Source: a virus. From it: DNA of 40,041 nt. The DNA is taken from the IMG/VR virus record IMGVR_UViG_3300012930_000019, positions 1 through 40,041 of that record, one strand, 5' to 3'. Made by a program: the position numbers and the translations under genes. Of this stretch, positions 1 to 8,781 are shown in pieces; the stretch's first letter is position 1, and each line of letters starts with the position of its first letter. The notes under the pieces were generated by a model, which ran no database searches, was not told the origin of the DNA, and saw only the letters and a program-made list of their open reading frames with translations.

Positions 1-2505
1 ACCACGGGCCATCACAGCGGCATATGTGTTTACAATGGCCTGCGTCCGCCCGTACAATTCCGTCTGATCCGGATTGAGGGTCTTGTTGCTGTACCCTTCG
101 ATTAGTTGGTTGATCGGCAAGTATGAGGTTCGCGGCAATCGCTCAATCACACCGCGAGCCTGTTTGATGGCGCCTTCTGCCTCAAACGCAGCCGAGCCCA
201 TCTTGGCCTCCATCGTTCCCAATGTGCGCTGACCAGCCTTGCGCCCGGCAAACTCGGCAACGCGCGTTCCCATTTCTTCCGGCGTGACCTTCTCTCGGTC
301 CATCGCCTCGCGAATATGTTTTTGCACGGCTTGCCGTGCTGCGCTTGTGATGCCTAGCCCATTGAGCCGGGAGTTATCGCCGGTCTTGACGTAGTATTCG
401 GCGATTGACTTGGCGTCATCTTCGCTGATCGGACCGCCCTTGGTGCCCTTGTCCTGAATTTTATCATCCGCACTCGGCGGTTTTCCGGTCACCGCATCGA
501 CGATCTTTCCAGATGTTTGTTCAAGTACCAGGGGATGGTAAGCGCCATCTTTGGTCAAAACCGATCCAGCGGGTGAATATTTCGTTCTGTCTGAATTGAC
601 GGCGGCCTGCTTTTCAGTAGCCTGATTATGCCGCGCCGTCTCATTCGTCGTGAACGTGGTGTGAGCCTGTTCGTTGGCGGCCTTCTTGGCTTCAAGAGAT
701 AGTTTTTGCGCCTCGGCAGCCACCTTGCGGTCATGCTCTTCGGCTGAACCATAGGCCGCCAAACCAGATTGTCCGCCCTCGCCGATCGCCGTTCCCAAGA
801 ACGGAGACCGATTCGCCAGCATACCGAGCCCAGCCGCGAGCAGGCCGGTTTTTGCATTCGGAGACAAAAGCCCGAGGCCAAATCCAGAACTCTTTTCTTG
901 CTGCGGTGCGGTATAATCAGATGGGCCAATCTCATACGGCGGCTTGTAGCCTGCAACGCCCTGCAAACGCCCTTGGGTGGGGTTGGCCGATGGAGGGGTA
1001 GTCTCCTCATCGTCATCGTTTGCGGTTATGGGTGCTACGCCCTTGGCCGCTGGGTTGCCTTCTGGCCTCTGTCCGTACAGGCGGACTGGACCCTGACCAT
1101 CGTCATAGATCGGGCGCTCTTCGGGAATGGAAGACGGGGTCCCATTCCTTGACGCCAAGGCGATTCCCTGTCCTCGGGTCATTTGACCAAGCGGAGAACT
1201 TTCAGCCGGACCAAACCGGCCGGCAAAGTTAGCCGAATCAGGCGTATCCCATGCTGGGTCCGTGTAATCGATAGGAGAACCGCCATCGGCATAGCCGACT
1301 ACGCCACCGCGCGCGTATCCCTCGCCATAGTCCGCAGCCGTCAACCCTTCCAATGGCGATGAACTTGAGCCGCCATACGCATCGGTGAAAACGTTCCCCC
1401 CTCCATAGGATGGACCGGCAAGCTTTCCAGCGACGCCATTGCCCAATCCAGTAAGCCCCTGTGCAAATTTGGTAGCATCGAATGCCGGTGTCTGGGGCAA
1501 GCTCGGCGCGCTCGCGTGAGGTGCGCCAGATCCGCCATGAATATTCATCTGCGGTATCCAGCCCACACCCTGCGACCACGGCGTACCCGGCATCCCGCCG
1601 TCGGCCATATGCGGCACAACGCCACCGCTGGCATAGCCATTTACGCGCCCGCCCCGATTGAGGAACATGCTCGCCGCAGTGAGGCCCGCCCCTAGATATT
1701 GAGCCGTCTGATTCGGCGGCGGGCCAGTAGTCGACCCCGACGAAGTGCCGCCAAGATTTGAACCAACGCCTGTATTAACCCCAGCCAACCATTGGGCTTG
1801 TTGATAGGGATAGGCTTGGGCCTGGGCATATTGCCCATAATTCGCGGTATCTGCCTGCTGCTGGGTCTGCTGCTGCAGCGTGCCAGCCCCGAGTTGAGCC
1901 CCAGCCCCAGACAAAGCAGCCCCTTGGCCAGAGATACCGTAATTCGCGATAGCTCCGGACGCAGCCAATGGATTTTGCTGGAATTGCTGATTTGCAGTGG
2001 CCAAGCCCTGTTGATAGGACTTGTCATAGAGACCGGCGATCACAGGGGCCTGTGCTAGTTGCTGCTGATTCGCGAGGTTGGCGCGCTCGACCCCGACGCG
2101 GTTGCCGCCTAGAGCGCCGCTGGCAATCTCGTTGCCTATAACTCCTTGTCTTTGCTGTGCATTTTGATTGTTGAATTGCGCTTGCGTCGCATCAACAACA
2201 TTCTGCGTATACGGGTTCTGGTATTGCTGGATTTGCTGTTGCGTGAGCGGAGTAGCCGCGTTCTGAGCAATGCCAGCAGCTTGCTGCACATAGGGTTGAG
2301 CAAAGTTGGCGTTTTGATTGATGTTTCCAATGCCGAATTGCTGCTGAGCATTGACTGGAGCCGTTAACTCGCCCGTATAGGCTTGATATGGAGTGGAGGC
2401 CACACCCTGTGCGCGGGTGAGCAAATCACGATAGGCTTGGGCGGCCTGCGGGTCAGCGGACGATGTAGATGTATTGGTTGTGGTATTCGAGCCCTTCCCA
2501 CACAT
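1..2505 (-). CDS. Large virion (probable ejection) protein, 3' end outside window
   Basis: An open frame runs from an ATG at 2505 to the window edge (835 codons, no stop), so the C-terminus is missing. The N-terminus is MCGKGSNTTT, followed by roughly 250 residues rich in Gln, Asn, Ala and Tyr with QQQ runs. Next come glycine patches of the KGGRV type (NRGGRVNGYASGG, YARGGVVGYADGG), then a proline-rich linker, and finally a charged, helix-prone region of about 300 residues. I recognise the overall look (long, last in the structural block, low-complexity head, GGRV patches) as that of phage internal or ejected proteins, but no enzymatic domain is visible. A small hairpin overlaps its ribosome binding site. 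Role as an ejection protein is inferred from position and composition only. Confidence 0.8.
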   Translation of the reverse strand, partial: MCGKGSNTTTNTSTSSADPQAAQAYRDLLTRAQGVASTPYQAYTGELTAPVNAQQQFGIGNINQNANFAQPYVQQAAGIAQNAATPLTQQQIQQYQNPYTQNVVDATQAQFNNQNAQQRQGVIGNEIASGALGGNRVGVERANLANQQQLAQAPVIAGLYDKSYQQGLATANQQFQQNPLAASGAIANYGISGQGAALSGAGAQLGAGTLQQQTQQQADTANYGQYAQAQAYPYQQAQWLAGVNTGVGSNLGGTSSGSTTGPPPNQTAQYLGAGLTAASMFLNRGGRVNGYASGGVVPHMADGGMPGTPWSQGVGWIPQMNIHGGSGAPHASAPSLPQTPAFDATKFAQGLTGLGNGVAGKLAGPSYGGGNVFTDAYGGSSSSPLEGLTAADYGEGYARGGVVGYADGGSPIDYTDPAWDTPDSANFAGRFGPAESSPLGQMTRGQGIALASRNGTPSSIPEERPIYDDGQGPVRLYGQRPEGNPAAKGVAPITANDDDEETTPPSANPTQGRLQGVAGYKPPYEIGPSDYTAPQQEKSSGFGLGLLSPNAKTGLLAAGLGMLANRSPFLGTAIGEGGQSGLAAYGSAEEHDRKVAAEAQKLSLEAKKAANEQAHTTFTTNETARHNQATEKQAAVNSDRTKYSPAGSVLTKDGAYHPLVLEQTSGKIVDAVTGKPPSADDKIQDKGTKGGPISEDDAKSIAEYYVKTGDNSRLNGLGITSAARQAVQKHIREAMDREKVTPEEMGTRVAEFAGRKAGQRTLGTMEAKMGSAAFEAEGAIKQARGVIERLPRTSYLPINQLIEGYSNKTLNPDQTELYGRTQAIVNTYAAVMARG

Positions 2506-2540
2506 AAGGAACCATCCTTATAGCAGGAGGAGAATGCTAT
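2505..2540 (-). promoter_or_regulatory. Two small hairpins around the ribosome binding site of the large left-end gene
   Basis: On the minus strand a 6-bp stem (ATAGCA/TGCTAT, 2520-2525 with 2535-2540) has a pyrimidine loop TTCTCCTCC that resembles an anti-Shine-Dalgarno sequence. It is followed by a second 6-bp stem (TAAGGA/TCCTTA, 2505-2520, 4-nt loop) that contains the AAGGA ribosome binding site and touches the start codon. The stems are seen directly. Translational control is an inference. Confidence 0.35.
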
Positions 2541-3175
2541 CCCCTGAACCGTGCTCGTCTGTCTGCCACTAATGCTTGATGGCGCGCTTGTTTTTCGCGT
2601 TTAGCATTCTGTACGTCATTTGGGAAGGGCATCCTCCAGAAGTCCTCATTGGTCAGATCGTCCCCATCGATCCACTTCGGATTGATGACGAAATAAGCCC
2701 CAGCTGGATAGCCCAATACCGACCGATACAGCCTGACTTTTCCGGCCATGCGCTTATTGGTGATGATTCCGATGACCAGAGGGACACCGATGCGATCTGA
2801 GCAATCTTTAGCAAAGTGAATGAGGGCTTCGGCGTGCGGCTTGTGAATTACCTTGAACTCATTCGCCTTGTTGAGCCTTCGTGTGCGGAATGGACGGCGC
2901 ACATAGGAAAACAATTCCTCCAGATGAGTGTCATTGCTGGACCAGAAATTCGTCATCACGATCATGATGATTGCTTCCAATGATCCGGGCTCTCCGATCA
3001 CGCCAATAATACCGCCTTGCTTATCAAAGGCGCGGTGCAGCATGGCGCGAACACGATCCTCGTCCATGGAAACGAGGCCATTCTCCGCGTGAATTTCGCG
3101 GCACATTATCATCAATTCTTCTTCCTCCTCGCGATCGGCGAGGCGGACAGTGGGAGGCTCTACAACGGATAGCAT
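2537..3175 (-). CDS. GNAT-like N-acetyltransferase-fold protein
   Basis: A 212-aa protein. The start is the ATG at 3175, which overlaps the upstream stop (TGATG). After an acidic N-terminal stretch (REEEEE) comes a GNAT-like pattern: a central strand with HLEELFSYVRRPFR, a helix (HAEALIHFAKDCSDR), IGVPLVIGI, and a C-terminal LYRSVLGYPAGAYFVI that looks like the acyl-CoA-side arm of the fold. The C-terminus is very basic (NAKREKQARHQ). Comparable GNAT-like proteins are found among phage virion genes, often without a known substrate. It lies between a small protein and the large ejection-type protein, so it may be a virion or modifying protein. Catalysis cannot be shown from sequence alone. Confidence 0.65.
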   Translation of the reverse strand: MLSVVEPPTVRLADREEEEELMIMCREIHAENGLVSMDEDRVRAMLHRAFDKQGGIIGVIGEPGSLEAIIMIVMTNFWSSNDTHLEELFSYVRRPFRTRRLNKANEFKVIHKPHAEALIHFAKDCSDRIGVPLVIGIITNKRMAGKVRLYRSVLGYPAGAYFVINPKWIDGDDLTNEDFWRMPFPNDVQNAKREKQARHQALVADRRARFRG

Positions 3176-3414
3176 CAATTGAGATCCCGAACTGGTTTGG
3201 TCTGCTGCGCCAAAATCGAGGCCAACGAATCGTGCAACTGTTGAGCGCAGTAAAGGTCAATTCGAAGATTGGCTGTGATGACTTCCGCTACGTCAACCTT
3301 GCCGTCCTTGGGCAGAAATTGAGCTGTAGACAAGCCGACATTGATGATTCCGTTCAAGAAACCAGACACCGCAACATTGGTTGCGAAAATGATCGGGGCT
3401 TTCTGATCGTTCAT
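3175..3414 (-). CDS. Small conserved phage protein, unknown function
   Basis: A 79-aa protein starting MNDQKAPIIFATN. The central part (VSGFLNGIINVGLSTAQF) alternates hydrophobic and polar residues like beta strands. The C-terminal half (NLRIDLYCAQQLHDSLASILAQQ) is a helix. The pattern resembles small phage proteins with a two-layer fold, but I cannot name a function. It is translationally coupled to the GNAT-like gene through TGATG and lies 15 nt after the HNH gene, which suggests the HNH gene was inserted just upstream of it. Confidence 0.7.
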   Translation of the reverse strand: MNDQKAPIIFATNVAVSGFLNGIINVGLSTAQFLPKDGKVDVAEVITANLRIDLYCAQQLHDSLASILAQQTKPVRDLN

Positions 3415-3429
3415 TGGCTAACCTTCGGT

Positions 3430-4149
3430 TTAGAGGAGCATTCCTAGCGTTCTAGCATAGACCATTGGGTCTCGGCTGCCTTTTTCTAGATTACAGCGCT
3501 CACACAGAACTTGGAGATTCCTACGGCCGTTTGAGCCGCCTTTAACCAAAGGTATAATATGGTCAACGTGCCTCTCGTTTGTGATCCCGCTAAACGGCAC
3601 TTTGCAGTAGGCGCACTTGTCTTTTTGAGCTTTCAGAATATCGTTGATATCCGCCTGCGTGTGGCTACCGCCGTTTCCTCGTTTTTTAGCTCGTCGATTG
3701 CGATGGTATGTTTTCTTCCGCTCTGGATTTTTACTCCACCAATTGTTAATTGCATCTTTGGCTTTTTCTGGAAATATTTCTCGGTATCTTTTGACCGACT
3801 TTCTAGCTTTGTCTAATACTATACTACCATGTGTGAGCATGTACGCAGCCCTAGTGATGCGCGCTTTTTCTCTATTTTCTGATTTAGAATACCAACTTCT
3901 GGTGCAGGCTTTGATTGCGTCACTATTCCGCGCATAATATTTTTTGGCCTTTAGCTGGGGTCTACTAGGGTTATCGTGGTGATACTTTCGATCCCGTATC
4001 CTTCTACATTCAATACACATGCCGCTAGAGGTTACTCTTGGAGAGATGTGTCCTCTCAAGCACGGTTTTCCTGTAAAATATCGAGATTCTCCGCTATCTT
4101 TTGCCGCTTTACGATGACCCATCCTATGACTAGGGTTGCGATTAGCCAT
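3430..4149 (-). CDS. Free-standing HNH homing-type endonuclease
   Basis: A 239-aa protein that cuts DNA, probably to spread its own gene. The C-terminal HNH domain is clear: CAYC, then HVDHIIPLVKGG, then NLQVLCERCN followed by LEKGSRDP, which gives the two zinc CxxC pairs and the H-D-H and N residues. The N-terminal half has another zinc-like pair region (CLRGH, CIECRR) and a basic repeat-rich linker (SENREKARI, FPEKAKDAI, NPERKKTYH), a layout common in phage HNH proteins that bind DNA with a separate N-terminal part. A good GGAGG site precedes the ATG. The DNA is visibly more A+T-rich than its neighbours, which supports separate acquisition. Confidence 0.9.
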   Translation of the reverse strand: MANRNPSHRMGHRKAAKDSGESRYFTGKPCLRGHISPRVTSSGMCIECRRIRDRKYHHDNPSRPQLKAKKYYARNSDAIKACTRSWYSKSENREKARITRAAYMLTHGSIVLDKARKSVKRYREIFPEKAKDAINNWWSKNPERKKTYHRNRRAKKRGNGGSHTQADINDILKAQKDKCAYCKVPFSGITNERHVDHIIPLVKGGSNGRRNLQVLCERCNLEKGSRDPMVYARTLGMLL

Positions 4150-4221
4150 AACGATCCCTCCAGATCGGAGTTGGTTAGAGGCTCGCGGGTGTTGGAAGCA
4201 CCTTAGCGGGCCTTGATCTTA

Positions 4222-4716
4222 TCAATCTTGCGCCGGACCCGGCAGCTTCTTAAGCGTCTCAATGAGTTGTGCTCGTTCGTGTTTTACCCATGCATCCATA
4301 ATAGCATGGGCATGGTTCAAATCATCCCCAAATCTTTCTTTTAACTGATCAGGTGAAATGATGGTTTCGCCATGCGCCGCCATGATCGGAATGGCCCCGC
4401 CACGGGCGCGACGGGTCGGGAACATTTTGTTTATGGCTTGCATACCAGCAGCGGTATTGCCCTCCCCCAGACCAGAAATTATGTCTGCCGGTATCACGTA
4501 TGATCCCTCCGGGACGTGCATGGGTACCTTGTCGGCCCTCCCCCCAGTCTCGCCAATGATCGGCCCGACGTGCACCCGTCCGCCTTTTGCCCGCTTGGCC
4601 CGTCGCGCTACATCCAAGGCAATGGCGACGGCTTGAGGCTGCGGTTTACCAGCCGATATTTCGGCTCGTATATTCCGACCGACCGATTCTTTGCTGCTTG
4701 ATTTGTCTAGGGGCAT
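4222..4716 (-). CDS. Phage protein with AGKPxxQAVAIAL motif and KGGRV patches
   Basis: A 164-aa protein. The N-terminal section (KSSSKESVGRNIRAEI, then AGKPQPQAVAIAL) is a motif I know from many phage proteins of unknown function, typically short proteins near the tail or portal genes. It runs into KRAKGGRVHVG, and later MFPTRRARGGAIPIM, two members of the GGRV-type patch seen in three other proteins of this window. The middle (MHVPEGSYVIPADI, then HGETIISPDQLKERFG) looks folded. I chose ATG 4716, just after the upstream stop. An in-frame ATG at 4755 would overlap the upstream gene by 35 nt. Neither has a strong ribosome binding site. Confidence 0.7.
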   Translation of the reverse strand: MPLDKSSSKESVGRNIRAEISAGKPQPQAVAIALDVARRAKRAKGGRVHVGPIIGETGGRADKVPMHVPEGSYVIPADIISGLGEGNTAAGMQAINKMFPTRRARGGAIPIMAAHGETIISPDQLKERFGDDLNHAHAIMDAWVKHERAQLIETLKKLPGPAQD

Positions 4717-4720
4717 GCGA

Positions 4721-4972
4721 TCACGAATAGTAGGGGATTTTGACGGCCGTTCCATTTGGAAGCGTTGCCGTGATAAACCCAACTGGATTGGCCGGCAAGG
4801 TTGCGGCACCGCCGGTTGCCGATGTAGACGTACCTCCAAACTGGAAAAATGCATTCCGCAGCGCTTGAATAATCAAGCCAAGGTTTTTAACGCCCTGCTG
4901 CTGAGTGGTATTGAGGTCGGTTAGACCCTGTGAACCAAGGGTGTTTTTATCAGTGGCGTTTTCATCATCCAT
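4721..4972 (-). CDS. Small phage virion-associated protein, unknown function
   Basis: An 83-aa protein starting MDDENATDKN, polar and acidic at the N-terminus. A helix follows (QQGVKNLGLIIQALRNAFF), then a glycine/threonine-rich stretch and a strand-rich end (GFITATLPNGTAVKIPYYS). It overlaps the stop of the hub gene (TAATG), so it is likely co-translated with it. Small proteins of this type follow gp10-like hub genes in related phages. I cannot assign a role. Confidence 0.65.
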   Translation of the reverse strand: MDDENATDKNTLGSQGLTDLNTTQQQGVKNLGLIIQALRNAFFQFGGTSTSATGGAATLPANPVGFITATLPNGTAVKIPYYS

Positions 4973-7023
4973 TACCGCCTCCCGCTCGCGGCGAACCGGA
5001 AACGAATCTTTCCAAGCCGCCAGAAGCTTCCGAGGTCAGAACTGGAAACGTCGATCGCCATCTGCCTTACCCTGAACCTCGTAAAAAAAGACTGAGTTGT
5101 ACTGTTTACGGTATATGGACCATACACCAAAGGCGTGTCTCCGGGGTAGTTTACCACATAAAATGTGATTTGAATTTGCGCATTTGGCGCGGCCCCTTGA
5201 AATCCGAACTTGAAGTCCGGGATCACCTCATCGACGGTAACGAAGTCCTCTCCTTCCGTCAGATTGAAATATCCAGTTCGGAACGATGCGACTAGCGGCT
5301 GGCCGGCGGCGTCATTGGTCGTTTCGTGCTGGTATATCAATCCAGTTGGAATAGTCCCGATGGGAGGCCCCAAGACAGTCAAATCAATCCACGCCGAGCG
5401 GGCCAATGCGCCATAATCCCATGGCGCGTTGGGCTCGGTAATGTTGAATTTTACATACGAATCGTTCTCACCGTTTGCGCTTGCATTGGAGGGAAAGGCC
5501 CATCCGGCTTCATTGAACGGCGTATTGGGCATTGCCCGAACGTTATGGATGAACGCCGTGTTGAGGTTTTGAAAAACAAAATCCCAGACATCACATGGAA
5601 TAACCCGAACCCCCTGTCCGGCATAGGAATAAAAATTTGACTTCCCCATCCAATAGACGCCGCCACGCAACTGCATTCCAGCGTGGCTTGAGGCCAAGCC
5701 TGCACCTGCACCGATCTTGTTAAATCCGTATGTATCGGGATAGCCGATGTAATTCATGGCCCATAGATCAAGATCGGTCCAGATCAGGTTTTGATTGGCG
5801 ACTGCCATACCACCAACGCATGTGGACCCGATCGGTATTCGAAAGTTTCCCGCTTGTGAATTGGTAACGGCCTGCCATTGAAAGAAATTCTCAACATCGC
5901 ACCACGCGATGAGCATCGGGTCTTGTTGCAGCCCAATGCCACCATCGATCGTCTCATCGATCGTCGATCCATACGCGATCAGAATTTGTTGGGACGTGGA
6001 AACGAAGATGCCCTTATTGAACACTGGCCCTGTATTGATTAGGGATGCGTTCGTGAATCCTCCGGTCGGGTCCCAATAATAAATCCCTCCGTTCTCAGGA
6101 CATGCCAAGGCTATCGGACCCCAATTGTCGGAGGTCCAGTCAGTGGCCGTTATTTCTGTGCCAATCTGATTCGGATTGACGACGCCGGTTCCGTACCCGC
6201 CAAGACCGTAGCCTCCCAAGCCATAACCCGCTCCCGTAGGCGGTGGACCCAGCGCGATGTAATAGACCAATTCAGCGTTGCCGCCGTTCATTGAGAATGA
6301 ACCACCTGCATTTGCAGTTGTAGATGCGGTGATCGTGAAAGCGTTGGCGCTCGTGATGGTGTTAACGCCATAGGCCCCTTGAACAGTTACACCGTTTCGC
6401 GATGTTGATTTTGGAAAGACGACAGTCGCCGGAAGCGCAGTGACGCCATGAGCAGTCAAAGCTACGGATACTACAGCACTCGCATTAACCGTGGTGAAAA
6501 CAGGAACGGCACCTGCATTGTTTACGGTGGAGGTCGCATTGGTAGCAGCGGTCACCGTATAGGAATGCACGCCAACCACGGTGACTGTCGGGTAAAGACC
6601 GGAGAGAATTACGCCTCCAATCGATATTGGAGTATTGAACAGCACCGAATCATTCACCGTGACGTTCGATATGTTCGGATCAGCGATCGTGACGGTTGGC
6701 GTATTTAGTACTGTTGAGAAATTAGGCGTGAAGTCGGACGTAAGGGTTTGTGGGGTAATATCCTGCAAGGACCCACTTGTTATAACATCAAGTTGCGTTG
6801 TCGTCCCGACCAATAAATGATTAACCGAATTGAGATCGCTCCATGCGTGGAGATCGCGAGGGGTGCCGGCTACGGCGAATGGATAGAACGCCACCCATCC
6901 GCCGATTTTTTGAAAGAGGCCATCACGGAACCGCCCTAGTTGTGTTTGTGCGTATCCAGCTTCCAATAATGTTGGCGTCTTCTCAAGATTCACACCGGGG
7001 ACTAGGCGCACACTGCCGAACAT
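4972..7023 (-). CDS. Tail hub or nozzle-like protein (P22 gp10-like)
   Basis: A 683-aa protein. The start ATG at 7023 overlaps the upstream stop (TGATG). The N-terminal pattern VPGVNLEKTPTLLEAG, then RFRDGLFQKIGGW, then LVGTTTQLDV is typical of phage hub or DNA-stabilisation proteins that close the tail after packaging: a beta-propeller-like opening with the first residues lining the channel. After it comes a Thr/Val/Ala-rich insertion with Ig-like or repeat character, a short glycine repeat (GYGLGGYGLGGYG), then a beta-rich core with many aromatic residues (CDVENFFQWQAV, IWTDLDLWAMNYIG, VRVIPCDVWDFVFQNLN). Assignment to the gp10 family is by pattern recognition, not by search. Confidence 0.65.
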   Translation of the reverse strand: MFGSVRLVPGVNLEKTPTLLEAGYAQTQLGRFRDGLFQKIGGWVAFYPFAVAGTPRDLHAWSDLNSVNHLLVGTTTQLDVITSGSLQDITPQTLTSDFTPNFSTVLNTPTVTIADPNISNVTVNDSVLFNTPISIGGVILSGLYPTVTVVGVHSYTVTAATNATSTVNNAGAVPVFTTVNASAVVSVALTAHGVTALPATVVFPKSTSRNGVTVQGAYGVNTITSANAFTITASTTANAGGSFSMNGGNAELVYYIALGPPPTGAGYGLGGYGLGGYGTGVVNPNQIGTEITATDWTSDNWGPIALACPENGGIYYWDPTGGFTNASLINTGPVFNKGIFVSTSQQILIAYGSTIDETIDGGIGLQQDPMLIAWCDVENFFQWQAVTNSQAGNFRIPIGSTCVGGMAVANQNLIWTDLDLWAMNYIGYPDTYGFNKIGAGAGLASSHAGMQLRGGVYWMGKSNFYSYAGQGVRVIPCDVWDFVFQNLNTAFIHNVRAMPNTPFNEAGWAFPSNASANGENDSYVKFNITEPNAPWDYGALARSAWIDLTVLGPPIGTIPTGLIYQHETTNDAAGQPLVASFRTGYFNLTEGEDFVTVDEVIPDFKFGFQGAAPNAQIQITFYVVNYPGDTPLVYGPYTVNSTTQSFFTRFRVRQMAIDVSSSDLGSFWRLGKIRFRFAASGRR

Positions 7024-8051
7024 CACGCAGCTCGGATCATGGTGATGCCGCCGATGTAGGTTGGCTGCACCACAGCCGAAGGTCCTGCGGCCCCAGTACC
7101 AGCTCCACCAGCACCCGTTCCCGTAACAAGGCCGGCAATGACTTGAGATCTGGAAAGCGTCGAAGTTCCGGTCCAAGTCGTCCCTGGCGGCGAGTACGGC
7201 GAAACCACGCCTCCGCTAGTGGGCGTGCCTGGATTTGTAAGAATATTGGAGCCGAGCGTAGTGATGGCGACTGGCACGGCTCCGCTATTCGGGACATCTA
7301 CAGTGATGTTAGATGTGCCAGCAGTAGCAAGGCCCGGCAGTTGAGTGGCAATAAGGTTTTTCGTCTCAGCACCCCCAGCAGCTAAGGGGGTATTGCCATC
7401 CACTCCACCACCCGCTGTTGTCATGCGGCTGGTCCCTTGATTGAGAGCGGCGCGTCCGCGCCCTCGCGCATCTGGCAGTGTCGTCCCTATCAAGGCTGCC
7501 AAGAATGGATACGTCACAGCACTAAACACCGATCCATCGCAATTCAAGAATGGAGGCTTGGTGCAAGATGTAATCCAGCTGGGAACAGATGATCCAGCGA
7601 AGTCAACATAGGTCCCGACTTCCTGCAGATTAACGAATCTGACATTTGTGCCGTCGCTGTAAACGTGTCTGACCGAACCGAATGGCATGCCTATCACCTC
7701 TCCCACGGAAACGGCGCGGAGAATGATGGGGAAGCTTGAACTAACGGACAATCCAGACGTGTCGATAATGTAATAGCCGGGCAATGGCAGCGTCACCACA
7801 ACCGAAGCTGTCACAGTTCCGGTAAATTTAAGAACCGCATTCTGAGCCTGCGTAGGGCCTCCTGATGGAGTTACCGCGCCAGCGGGAGCAGTGAGCGTAA
7901 CAGGAGATGCCGCTACTGAGATCGTCTGTACGCCACCGAAAAAGCCGTCGATGGCTGAAAAATCGCCGTTGACTGGTACATCCCATGTACCGACATCGCT
8001 CCCGCGCGTCGGGATGAGCAGCGCGACATTTGGTGTGTTTGGGTCTGCCAA
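7023..8051 (-). CDS. Tail fibre protein with tail-collar domain
   Basis: A 342-aa protein. The start is the TTG at 8051, placed about 10 nt after GAGGA, giving MADPNTPNVALLIP. The N-terminal domain (TRGSDVGTWDVPVNGDFSAIDGFFGG) is the common phage fibre head-binding opening. The middle is a low-complexity beta section. The C-terminal half carries the tail-collar (microcystin-dependent protein-like) signature: PPFLNCDGSVFSAVTYPFLAALIG, followed by LPDARGRGRAALNQGTSR. The tip is very rich in Gly, Thr and Ala, as in fibre tips. Collar-domain fibres contact the host surface. It is linked downstream to the hub gene by a TGATG overlap. Confidence 0.85.
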   Translation of the reverse strand: MADPNTPNVALLIPTRGSDVGTWDVPVNGDFSAIDGFFGGVQTISVAASPVTLTAPAGAVTPSGGPTQAQNAVLKFTGTVTASVVVTLPLPGYYIIDTSGLSVSSSFPIILRAVSVGEVIGMPFGSVRHVYSDGTNVRFVNLQEVGTYVDFAGSSVPSWITSCTKPPFLNCDGSVFSAVTYPFLAALIGTTLPDARGRGRAALNQGTSRMTTAGGGVDGNTPLAAGGAETKNLIATQLPGLATAGTSNITVDVPNSGAVPVAITTLGSNILTNPGTPTSGGVVSPYSPPGTTWTGTSTLSRSQVIAGLVTGTGAGGAGTGAAGPSAVVQPTYIGGITMIRAA

Positions 8052-8055
8052 CTGT

Positions 8056-8778
8056 CTATGTCCTCGATGGCGTGGCCTCTGGCCCAGTGCTCAGTTCGCT
8101 CCACCCTTGGGCTTGAAATTTCTTTCTCGCTTCCTCGGTTGAGGCGGACTTCAGTGACCTATCATACTTTATCTGCCATGACACGCCGGATTGCGGATCG
8201 TCGGTTGCGGCACCAAAGTTTTTCAAGAAGCCAGCTCCCATAACGAGTGCCGCATTCAAAAATACATCCGGGAAGTATGTCGATAGCAGGGTTGTCGTGT
8301 TTGACGCAGACAGTGGCGCAGGACGTTGCGTGCCCACCACCTCAACCGTGTAGGCCGCATCCGGCCAAGGCCCGACAATGAATGAATTCTGATTGATGGG
8401 AGCGAAGTATTGCGGCACGCCAGAGCCCGTAGCGTTCGGATAAAGAAAATCCAGCACTTCCTTTGTAGAAGGCAGGAGCGGATTGCGTGTTCCCAACTCT
8501 GGATCGAAGGTGCCTGCAGGAGATATGACATTCAATTCCTGCGTTACCAAGAATGGCCCGTTGGTCGTGCTGGTAGCTTCTGTGAAGTTACGATTTCCAG
8601 CCACCAATGCCACTGACGAATCCCGATATATCGTGTTGAGCAAGTCAAGATCGCGATACGTCATCTGCTCTGCGTCATCGATGATGTTTGGCAGCGCCGA
8701 AATGTAGTTGGGGTCACCGACGGGCACCACCAAGAAGTTAGCTAGAGAGGTGGTGAATGTGGCGTAGGTCAGGCTCAT
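8056..8778 (-). CDS. Phage head-tail adaptor or tail completion protein
   Basis: A 240-aa protein. The opening (TYATFTTSLANFL, IIDDAEQMTYRDLDLL) and the run PQYFAPINQNSFIVGPWPDAAYTVEVVGTQRPAPLS match, from memory, a family of podovirus structural proteins that usually sit beside the gp4-like gene and hub. The C-terminal LKSASTEEARKKFQAQGWSE is also typical. It probably joins tail parts at the head-tail interface, but its place in the particle is inferred from gene order. It begins three nucleotides after the signal-peptide fibre's stop. Confidence 0.7.
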   Translation of the reverse strand: MSLTYATFTTSLANFLVVPVGDPNYISALPNIIDDAEQMTYRDLDLLNTIYRDSSVALVAGNRNFTEATSTTNGPFLVTQELNVISPAGTFDPELGTRNPLLPSTKEVLDFLYPNATGSGVPQYFAPINQNSFIVGPWPDAAYTVEVVGTQRPAPLSASNTTTLLSTYFPDVFLNAALVMGAGFLKNFGAATDDPQSGVSWQIKYDRSLKSASTEEARKKFQAQGWSELSTGPEATPSRT

Positions 8779-8781
8779 GTA

